From contig JAKVCH010000047.1 of NCBI GenBank assembly GCA_022447485.1, forward strand, positions 1 through 12,455: 12,455 bases of DNA, written 5' to 3'. Below are positions 1 through 5,713 of this stretch, piece by piece (the stretch's first letter is position 1; the number at the start of each line of letters is the position of its first letter). The notes below the pieces were generated by a model. The model saw nothing but the letters and a program-made list of their open reading frames with translations. It searched no databases and was not told the DNA's origin. The DNA comes from Polyangiaceae bacterium (lineage in GTDB: Bacteria > Myxococcota_A > Polyangia > Polyangiales > Polyangiaceae). The translations under genes were made by a program, and so were the position numbers.

Positions 1-21
1 GGGTGCACTTTTGGCGATATT

Positions 22-330
22 TTACTTCCTCTTGCCGCGATCTTCAGCTGGTGAACTCATCTTGCCAGCGTGGTCAGACTTGTGGGCGGGTGGGCGTTCA
101 CTTGAGGTGGCTCCGGACCCAGAGGGCGTGACTCCAAAAGCTGATTCCAAAAGCTGATTCAAGTTGGTCAGCCTTTCGGCCCGGTTAAAATGTTCGGTTA
201 ATAAGAAAGCGCACCCACTGTTCACTTTAGCAACGAGATTAAAACTGAAGAAAATTGCACCTATTTGGTAGCGGGAGCGACCATGGACTGAGCTTGTCGC
301 CTTCACGGAATGGGACCATGAAACAATCAT
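22..330 (-). CDS. doubtful small ORF in the unassigned region upstream of the hexosaminidase gene
   Basis: This open frame would encode 102 residues but I recognise no family. It begins with an ATG that overlaps the start of the divergent hexosaminidase gene by two bases and has no good ribosome binding site. A GTG further in (residue 36) could give a shorter product. The last 35 residues are hydrophilic and rich in Ser, Pro, Lys and Arg, as in a disordered tail; there is no clear membrane segment or catalytic motif. A 13-bp tandem duplication lies inside it. The rest of positions 1-328 holds no recognisable gene. On the plus strand there is a weak promoter-like pair (TTGGTC at 164-169, TAAAAT at 186-191, 16-base spacer) and a direct repeat CGGTTAA at 182-188 and 195-201. 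The ORF may simply be chance. Confidence 0.2.
   Translation of the reverse strand: MIVSWSHSVKATSSVHGRSRYQIGAIFFSFNLVAKVNSGCAFLLTEHFNRAERLTNLNQLLESAFGVTPSGSGATSSERPPAHKSDHAGKMSSPAEDRGKRK
133..158. repeat. 13-bp perfect tandem duplication
   Basis: The unit TCCAAAAGCTGAT occurs twice back to back (133-145 and 146-158) with no mismatch. A 13-bp unit is not a multiple of three, so it would shift a reading frame; this argues that the region is non-coding or was recently altered. Confidence 0.9.
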
Positions 331-1975
331 GCTTCCCCTACCTCGCAGCCTAGAATTAGGTGAGACGTTAATCTTTGTGGACAGCGTCCAAGAGATATTA
401 CTCGATGTGCCCCAAGACTTTTCAGGTAAGAGTGGCCGATTAGGTGGGGGCTACGTCGATCTTTCTTTTCAGGCCTGGCGGGCGTTGGCAGATTTGTTCG
501 CTGACGACTTAGAGCGATGTGGTCGGGTGCGGCCTCCTATTCGGGCAGAGCAAGAGGCTTCTTCTCTTGACCAGGCAGCGGGATATCAGATTACGTTTCG
601 CTATCAGGCCAGCGTTGGCGATGGGCAGGGAGCAGAAGAGGCTTACCGAATTAAGGTGGAGCCGAATTCTATTCTTGTGGAGGCGAGTCATCCCCAGGGT
701 GCGTTTTATGCGACGCGCAGCTTATTGCAGCTTCTATTGAACGGCTGCAGCGTAGGAACAGTCGTCGAAGACCAGCCACGCTATGGTTGGCGTGGTGCCC
801 ATCTCGATGTGTCTCGCCATTATTACCCAGTGAGTTTCATCAAGAAGTTTATCGACTGGTTGGCATTACTTAAGCTGAATGTCTTTCATTGGCATCTGAC
901 AGACGACCAGGGTTGGCGTATTGAGATTGACGCATTTCCGCGACTAATTGAGGTTGCGTCCAAACGAAATTCTTCAGTACCACTCAGTGCCGGCTACTAC
1001 TCGAAAGCAGAGGTACGAGAGATCGTTGATTACGCTCGTGAGCGCTATGTCGAAGTGATTCCTGAGATTGAGCTGCCTGGGCATGCGGTGGCAACTTTGG
1101 CCGCCTATCCAGAGCTGGCGTGCGTGGCTAAGAACTATGCAGTTGAGACGAATTGGGGGATCTTTAAAGACGTGTATTGCGCGGGAAGTACCCAGGTGTT
1201 TGAGTTTCTTGACACGGTGCTCGAGGAGGTAATCGAGCTCTTTCCCTCTCGCTACGTGCATATTGGTGGCGATGAGGTGCCAAAAGAGCGCTGGCGAGAA
1301 TGCACGAAATGTCAGCAGCGTCTTTTGGATGAGCAGCTGGCGAACGAAGAAGAGTTGCAGTCTTGGTTTGTCAGTCGCATGAGCCGTTTTTTGAGCGAAA
1401 GAGGTCGCCAACTAGTCGGCTGGGATGAAATCTTGGAGGGTGGTCTCGCCGAGGGGGCAACGGTGATGTCTTGGCGTGGGACTGAAGGCGGTGTGAAGGC
1501 CGCGCAGATGGGTCACGATGTAGTAATGAGCCCAACGTCGCATTGCTATTTAGACTACAAGCAAAGTGATGATGAAGATGAGCCTGGAGCTTGGTTTGCC
1601 CCAGCCTTGCCGCTTGAGGATGTCTACGCATACGAGCCCACGCCCAAAGAATTGAGCGCCCGGGAAGCCGAACATATCTTGGGCGTCCAGGGGAATATTT
1701 GGACAGAGCGAATGCCCACGGAGGCTCAGGTTGAATTTATGGCGTTTCCGCGACTGTGCGCGATTGCTGAGGTTGGCTGGTCAAGCGATGAGAAGAACTT
1801 TGCCGACTTTCAACAGCGCCTGAAGAAGTACTGTGAATTACTAGATATCTTCGGGCTGAGGTATCGAGGCTCGTCAGAGGCGCGACCTTTAATTCCAACG
1901 GAAGAAGAAAAAGAGCAGCATCGACGGGCGATGATTGATCGGCAAAAGAGCCAGTCTGTCGCGGCCTATTCGTAA
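329..1975 (+). CDS. beta-N-acetylhexosaminidase, glycoside hydrolase family 20
   Basis: Predicted to release terminal beta-linked GlcNAc or GalNAc from oligosaccharides by substrate-assisted catalysis, a family 20 property. Residues about 1-148 form the N-terminal GH20b-type domain; the catalytic barrel follows. Visible family marks are the RGAHLDVSRHYYP segment (Arg155, Asp160), the HWHLTDDQGWR segment starting at His187, and HIGGDE with the catalytic Asp315-Glu316 pair. GNIWTERM and the FPRLCAIAEVGW segment near the C terminus are also typical. At 548 residues it is full length. No signal peptide is visible, so it is probably cytoplasmic and may act on imported chitooligosaccharides or cell-wall fragments, although many family members are secreted. 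The ATG at 329 is the only sensible start; ATGs at 310 and 318 are out of frame and lead to quick stops. The ribosome site is weak (GGGA at 312-315). A small membrane protein gene follows after 64 bases. Confidence 0.95.
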   Translation: MLPLPRSLELGETLIFVDSVQEILLDVPQDFSGKSGRLGGGYVDLSFQAWRALADLFADDLERCGRVRPPIRAEQEASSLDQAAGYQITFRYQASVGDGQGAEEAYRIKVEPNSILVEASHPQGAFYATRSLLQLLLNGCSVGTVVEDQPRYGWRGAHLDVSRHYYPVSFIKKFIDWLALLKLNVFHWHLTDDQGWRIEIDAFPRLIEVASKRNSSVPLSAGYYSKAEVREIVDYARERYVEVIPEIELPGHAVATLAAYPELACVAKNYAVETNWGIFKDVYCAGSTQVFEFLDTVLEEVIELFPSRYVHIGGDEVPKERWRECTKCQQRLLDEQLANEEELQSWFVSRMSRFLSERGRQLVGWDEILEGGLAEGATVMSWRGTEGGVKAAQMGHDVVMSPTSHCYLDYKQSDDEDEPGAWFAPALPLEDVYAYEPTPKELSAREAEHILGVQGNIWTERMPTEAQVEFMAFPRLCAIAEVGWSSDEKNFADFQQRLKKYCELLDIFGLRYRGSSEARPLIPTEEEKEQHRRAMIDRQKSQSVAAYS

Positions 1976-2039
1976 CGCCGTAGAAGGTGCCTGCCGCGGG
2001 GGGCTTCTTTCTCGAATGCTTGAATGCTAGACCTCCTGC

Positions 2040-2477
2040 ATGCCAGAGGTTGCTGAACGAGATTCAGAGGATGGTGCTATTCCGTCTTCGGGAGCACGGT
2101 CTTCTGCGGAGGCTGGCGCGGAGTTCAAGGAGTGTAGTCCTCCCCGAGCGAGTTGGTTAGCAGCTGTGACGCTCTTTGCGCCTCTTTCACTATTCGCAGA
2201 AGTTTTGATTCGTAAAACCCACCATCGACCTCTCGGCGCGATGACCTTTGCCCTGGTTGCTGTCCTGAGCTGGGTTGGAGCAGAATTACTCTCAAGGCGT
2301 GGAGCTTCCGTCGTGAGCCCCGCGCGGGCGCGGTTTCGAAGTCTGTTGTGGCTGATAGGAGGAGCTACCAGCCTATTGGTTCTCTTTCGTGCTCTCAATT
2401 CGCCTGACTTAAATGACGAAGTCGAAGCAATCGAGTCTGAGGTCAGCGAGGTCGAAAATTCGTTGACGTCACCTTGA
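2040..2477 (+). CDS. small three-helix membrane protein of unknown function
   Basis: I do not recognise a family. The 145-residue product has a hydrophilic N-terminal region (1-36, rich in Glu, Ser, Ala) and three hydrophobic stretches at about 39-57, 65-84 and 100-118. A basic loop (ARARFR) precedes the third helix. The C-terminal tail (about 122-145) is strongly acidic. This layout indicates an inner-membrane protein. It lies 64 bases downstream of the hexosaminidase gene on the same strand, so co-transcription is possible, but no function follows from that. The ATG at 2040 has no clear Shine-Dalgarno sequence upstream. A competing minus-strand frame across the same DNA lacks any such structured hydrophobicity, so I prefer the plus strand. 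Confidence 0.7.
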   Translation: MPEVAERDSEDGAIPSSGARSSAEAGAEFKECSPPRASWLAAVTLFAPLSLFAEVLIRKTHHRPLGAMTFALVAVLSWVGAELLSRRGASVVSPARARFRSLLWLIGGATSLLVLFRALNSPDLNDEVEAIESEVSEVENSLTSP

Positions 2478-2499
2478 AGAATCGACGATATTTTGTGTC

Positions 2500-2526
2500 C
2501 TGATTTTAATCAGCAAGGAATTTTTT
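2500..2526 (+). terminator. possible weak terminator after the small membrane protein gene
   Basis: CTGATT at 2500-2505 pairs with AATCAG at 2508-2513, and a run of six T lies at 2521-2526. The T-run is seven bases past the short AT-rich stem, so termination would be inefficient. A second short pairing, CCTTG at 2472-2476 with CAAGG at 2514-2518, could close a larger stem nearer the T-run. Confidence 0.3.
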
Positions 2527-2579
2527 CCGTCTAATGTGCATCGATTCGTTGGATCGGCTGTGACTTTTGACGCGATTGA

Positions 2580-2607
2580 TTGACAGTCGTCGGACCGAAC
2601 TTAGGTT
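2580..2607 (+). promoter_or_regulatory. candidate sigma-70-type promoter for the metallopeptidase gene
   Basis: A perfect -35 hexamer TTGACA sits at 2580-2585. Sixteen bases later, TAGGTT at 2602-2607 matches the -10 consensus at three of six positions. Transcription would begin near 2614 and leave a leader of about 33 bases containing the ribosome binding site. The strong -35 and good position support it; the poor -10 keeps confidence low. Confidence 0.35.
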
Positions 2608-2634
2608 TTACTCATTGCCCTTGAGTTTCACCCC

Positions 2635-2639
2635 GGGAG
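2635..2639 (+). promoter_or_regulatory. ribosome binding site supporting the TTG start at 2647
   Basis: GGGAG lies seven bases before the TTG at 2647. The signal peptide begins directly at this codon, so spacing and protein logic agree on a TTG start. Confidence 0.6.
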
Positions 2640-2646
2640 TACGATT

Positions 2647-3831
2647 TTGTCGATTCTATCTCAGATACGCCTAGCCATTCTTCTTTGTGTTGGCGTTTTG
2701 GGGGTGGGCAGCATGGACAGCGCTCTGGCAGCCGTGAGCGACACCCATGGTACTTCCAATGCTGAACGAGTCGCGGCTGCGGAAATTTACCTCACTCCGG
2801 ATGATGCTCAAGCGGAGGGTGGCAGCCTACCTCCGGTTCCGGAAGAGTTTCTCTCTCGAGATCTAGGCTGGGCTCGTTTTGCAGCTCACCCTGCGATCAT
2901 CTCGCAAGTAGAACAATTAGTAGAAGCCGCACCGCAGATGCGTGATCGCTTGAGGACAATTTTGGGGCCTGGAGTTTTGGAGCACGTAGAGATTCGTGTC
3001 GGTCGAACACCTTCAGAAATGAAGCAGCTGGCGCCCGAAGGGAGCCGCCCTCCCCACTACGCTTCCGGTTTAGCCTATTCTGATTTGCATCTCGTATTAC
3101 TCACAGAAGAGCCGCTCTACCCGGGAGAGCGTTTTGATTTACGCGAAACGCTTTTCCATGAGTTGGCGCATATCGCCCTGCATGATGCCATTGGGCGAGA
3201 AAATATTCCTCGCTGGTTTAATGAGGGTTTTGCTATCTACGCTTCCGAAGAAGCTGCCTTTGCCAGGGTGAGGAGCTTATGGATCGGCACCGTATCTGGA
3301 AATCTGTTGCCTCTATCCCAGCTTTCCCGCAGTTTTCCTTCGGATTCGGCGGAGGTATCTCTCGCCTACGCCCAATCGGCCGATATGTTGCGCTTCCTAC
3401 AGAGAGCGGGAGAGGAGCATCGTTTTTCTTCATTGCTGAGCCGCTTGGCCGATGGCCAAGAGTTTCATTCAGCGATTGCCGATGCATATGCGACCGACCT
3501 CTTCAGCCTTGAGAAAGAGTGGCATCAGCAGCTCCAGCAACGTTACAGTATTTGGCCTATTCTTTTTGGAGGCTCCCTCGTCTGGGTGTTTGGGTTTGTA
3601 TTGATCGTTCTGGCCTATACAAAACGTCGAACTCGTGCTGAGAAAAAGTTAGCTCGTTGGGCACAAGAAGAAGCTCAGGAGGATTATCGGCTTGCTTTAA
3701 GAAAAGCCTGGGAGGCTCATCTGCGCCAGCAAGAGCTCAAAGAGGGAGAGCCCTCTTCATCGATACCTCCCCTCTCTCCTCGAGTTTGGCCGGTGGTTCA
3801 TCATCGTGGCCAACGCCATACCTTGCATTGA
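2647..3831 (+). CDS. membrane-anchored gluzincin metallopeptidase (peptidase MA-like, HELAH)
   Basis: The 394-residue product is a predicted zinc peptidase of the gluzincin type. The zinc motif HELAH is at residues 171-175 (His171, His175 ligands, Glu172 catalytic). The third ligand is probably Glu193, in the RWFNEGFAIYAS segment, which has the W-x-N-E-G form common in peptidase MA-like families. The N terminus (about 1-29) is a signal peptide with a plausible AlaLeuAlaAla cleavage region. A second membrane helix spans about 302-325 and is followed by a basic, then charged helical tail (326-394) that should lie in the cytoplasm. The catalytic domain would therefore face the periplasm, tethered at its C-terminal side. 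The start codon is TTG, supported by GGGAG seven bases upstream. The substrate is unknown. The gene ends just before a pair of GC-rich hairpins and converges on the chorismate mutase gene. Confidence 0.85.
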   Translation: MSILSQIRLAILLCVGVLGVGSMDSALAAVSDTHGTSNAERVAAAEIYLTPDDAQAEGGSLPPVPEEFLSRDLGWARFAAHPAIISQVEQLVEAAPQMRDRLRTILGPGVLEHVEIRVGRTPSEMKQLAPEGSRPPHYASGLAYSDLHLVLLTEEPLYPGERFDLRETLFHELAHIALHDAIGRENIPRWFNEGFAIYASEEAAFARVRSLWIGTVSGNLLPLSQLSRSFPSDSAEVSLAYAQSADMLRFLQRAGEEHRFSSLLSRLADGQEFHSAIADAYATDLFSLEKEWHQQLQQRYSIWPILFGGSLVWVFGFVLIVLAYTKRRTRAEKKLARWAQEEAQEDYRLALRKAWEAHLRQQELKEGEPSSSIPPLSPRVWPVVHHRGQRHTLH

Positions 3832-3834
3832 GCA

Positions 3835-3888
3835 GCGGCCATTGATGGGCCGCGATTGGGCGCGGCCATTGGTGGGCCGCGATTGGGC
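3835..3888. repeat. two tandem 27-bp copies, each with a GC-rich hairpin
   Basis: Copies at 3835-3861 and 3862-3888 differ at one base (A or G in the loop). In each, GCGGCC and GGCCGC form a perfect six-pair stem around a seven-base loop. The pair fills the gap between the convergent metallopeptidase and chorismate mutase genes and starts three bases after the peptidase stop. It may help end transcription from both sides, but no T-run follows on either strand. Confidence 0.85.
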
Positions 3889-3903
3889 GCTGGCTTTCGG
3901 AAC

Positions 3904-4233
3904 CTAGGGTCGCTGAATTTCAGGCAGGGAATCTACGTGATCCTCTTCGAGTCGTCTGCAGTTGTGGACGACTTCTCGGAATACGCTGCGGACCGCCTCT
4001 GCATCGAGAGGAGCCTCTGCGTCCGCAGCAAGGCGTTGAAAGAGGGCTTCTTCGCGAGCTGGATCGTAGACGGGGAGATCTTTGATTCTCTTGAGATCGC
4101 CGACTCTCATGACTATTTCGGCGCGCTTCTTGAGCACGCTCAGAAGTTCGTGATCGAGGCGATCAATCGCGTCGCGCAATTTTTTGAGTTCAGGGTCGTC
4201 GAGCACTGGGCAGAACTTACAAGCAGAATTCAA
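3904..4233 (-). CDS. chorismate mutase, AroQ type (all-helical, monofunctional)
   Basis: Predicted to convert chorismate to prephenate, the branch step to phenylalanine and tyrosine, in the cytoplasm. The 109-residue product aligns by eye with the E. coli chorismate mutase domain. The active-site residues are present: Arg20 (E. coli Arg11), Arg37 (Arg28), Lys48 (Lys39), Asp57 (Asp48), Arg60 (Arg51) and Glu61 (Glu52). The position matching E. coli Gln88 appears to be Glu96, a replacement also known in the yeast enzyme. No prephenate dehydratase, dehydrogenase or DAHP synthase domain is fused. The start is uncertain. TTG at 4233 is the first in-frame start after a stop, and GTG at codon 10 would keep the whole domain; neither has a good ribosome site. 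The segment MNSACKFCP before the domain has two cysteines and may or may not be translated. The VWA lipoprotein gene lies 79 bases upstream on the same strand. Confidence 0.88.
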   Translation of the reverse strand: MNSACKFCPVLDDPELKKLRDAIDRLDHELLSVLKKRAEIVMRVGDLKRIKDLPVYDPAREEALFQRLAADAEAPLDAEAVRSVFREVVHNCRRLEEDHVDSLPEIQRP

Positions 4234-4312
4234 GCAAGTCGAGAGGCAGAGGACGCTTCCTCTTCAAGTTGAAGCACTGATGAAGATGGCTTTTCCCGCT
4301 GTCGGCACCCCA

Positions 4313-5626
4313 TCACCGGACGATGGTTGGGCAGCCAAAAACGACGCGAGCTGCAGAGACAACTCCTTCGCTGAGAAGCTCACAGGAATTACCGTGAAAT
4401 TCGATCGTGCTCTCTTCAAGGGTCCAACCGTGATCGGGGTCTTCGGCGACGAAACTTGAGCCGAGCCAGACATTGACGGTTGATTTTGACATCGGCGTTT
4501 CTGCGAGAGTGAGGCGGCAGGGATCGCTGGCGTCTTCACTGATCGCGCTCAAGGCGTCGATCAGCTCGTCGTTTTCTTTTGCGTCGAAGTAGGCTTGCTC
4601 GCCGTCCCGCTCGGCTCCGCCAGCTTGTGCCAAGAGGCTCAGAACCTCTTGTTCCTCTTCCGTACTCGGTAGACCAATGATGCGGGTCTTCACGCCTTCA
4701 TCGGCGAGTTCTTCGATGAGCTCCCGCGAGTAATCATCATCAAAGCAAAAGGAGGCCGGCGATGGAAAGTCCTGATTGGCTGCTTCAGGGGCACAACAAT
4801 TCAAATCAGGGCCGCAGCTCGGTGAGGGAGGAATGCCGCAGCGGTCGATATCGCAGCGAGCGGCCGGGTTGCAGTTTGGCGCGCCGTCTGTGAGGAGAAG
4901 GAGGGTCTTTTCTCCTTCAGTCGCTAAAATTGAGTCTTTTAAGCTGGCCAATGTCGGGCCGAGGGGCGTACCGCCTCGGGCGCTTAAGTTCGTCAGTTTT
5001 TGGGTAAAACTGGCTGAAAAGTTCTTGGCCGCAGAGCTTTCCTCGCAAATATCTTCTCGCGTTAGTGGGGCGATGAGCTCAGTGCCAACTCCACAACTGT
5101 CTGGAATGCTCTCGTCGGTATCGTCACCAGGAAACGATGCGAGGCCAAAGTGGAGTGTGTTGCTCAATCGGTTTTTTAATTCGCGAATTGCAACAACCGC
5201 GGCGTTTAACTTGACTTCGCCGGACTCGAGGCGACTCGCCATGCTTCCTGATGTATCTAATAAGATAAAAAGGGTTGGCTGCAATGACGCGACCTCCACC
5301 GTTTCAGTTCCGCAGAGAGAGGTGGTGTCGAGATCGGGTAATTCTGCGCAGACGCTCTGAGCCGTCACCGTGAGTCCCGGGCTCGAAGCTCTGGCCGCGG
5401 CTTCTTCATTGGCGGCGAGTCCATTAAAAAGAGCGGGGCGTTCTTCGGGCGTGCATGCCCCCAGGAACGATAGGAGTAAAAGGGACTTGACGCTTCGCAA
5501 GAGAGTGGAGCTTTTTCGTCTGCGAGAGGGTGTTTCTTTTGCGGCGAGATCTGTCGAGCGGGCTGGCGCGAGTTCGCCGTTACTGGAGGAGCGGAGGTCG
5601 TCCTCGGTTAGAAAAGAAAAGCCCAT
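4313..5626 (-). CDS. von Willebrand factor A domain lipoprotein, cysteine-rich
   Basis: The 437-residue frame encodes an exported VWA protein, probably involved in metal-dependent binding at the cell surface or in the periplasm. A hydrophobic stretch ending in the lipobox FLGAC places the lipidated cysteine at residue 58. The MIDAS metal site begins at Asp124 (DTSGS), with the later Thr in GGTPLGP and Asp in LLLTDGAP. A cysteine-rich insert (PNCN to about FCFDDD) follows the third MIDAS element and suggests disulfides, so a periplasmic or external location. The C terminus (EFHGNSCELLSEGVVS) resembles the end of deltaproteobacterial VWA proteins. The ATG at 5626 puts an unusually long, polar, Arg-containing 44-residue stretch before the hydrophobic core. 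An in-frame TTG at 5498-5500 would start a normal 15-residue lipoprotein signal (MRSVKSLLLLSFLGA then Cys). Neither start has a strong ribosome site. The gene is divergent from the repeat/PDZ gene and upstream of the chorismate mutase gene. Confidence 0.85.
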   Translation of the reverse strand: MGFSFLTEDDLRSSSNGELAPARSTDLAAKETPSRRRKSSTLLRSVKSLLLLSFLGACTPEERPALFNGLAANEEAAARASSPGLTVTAQSVCAELPDLDTTSLCGTETVEVASLQPTLFILLDTSGSMASRLESGEVKLNAAVVAIRELKNRLSNTLHFGLASFPGDDTDESIPDSCGVGTELIAPLTREDICEESSAAKNFSASFTQKLTNLSARGGTPLGPTLASLKDSILATEGEKTLLLLTDGAPNCNPAARCDIDRCGIPPSPSCGPDLNCCAPEAANQDFPSPASFCFDDDYSRELIEELADEGVKTRIIGLPSTEEEQEVLSLLAQAGGAERDGEQAYFDAKENDELIDALSAISEDASDPCRLTLAETPMSKSTVNVWLGSSFVAEDPDHGWTLEESTIEFHGNSCELLSEGVVSAARVVFGCPTIVR

Positions 5627-5713
5627 AGTCTTTGAGAGCGTAGCAGAGGCTGTGCGGGAGGCTCAGAAGAGAGCTTCCATTTTTTTCAGGTCAGAAGAGC
5701 GTATAAAGTTTTC

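Noticed and set aside
2027..2398. A 123-residue minus-strand frame opposite the small membrane protein
   Set aside because: It has no membrane segments or motifs, whereas the plus strand has three well-spaced hydrophobic helices.
4776..5360. A 194-residue plus-strand frame opposite the VWA lipoprotein gene
   Set aside because: It is a shadow: the opposite strand carries a clear MIDAS site, lipobox and cysteine-rich insert, and this frame shows no family features.
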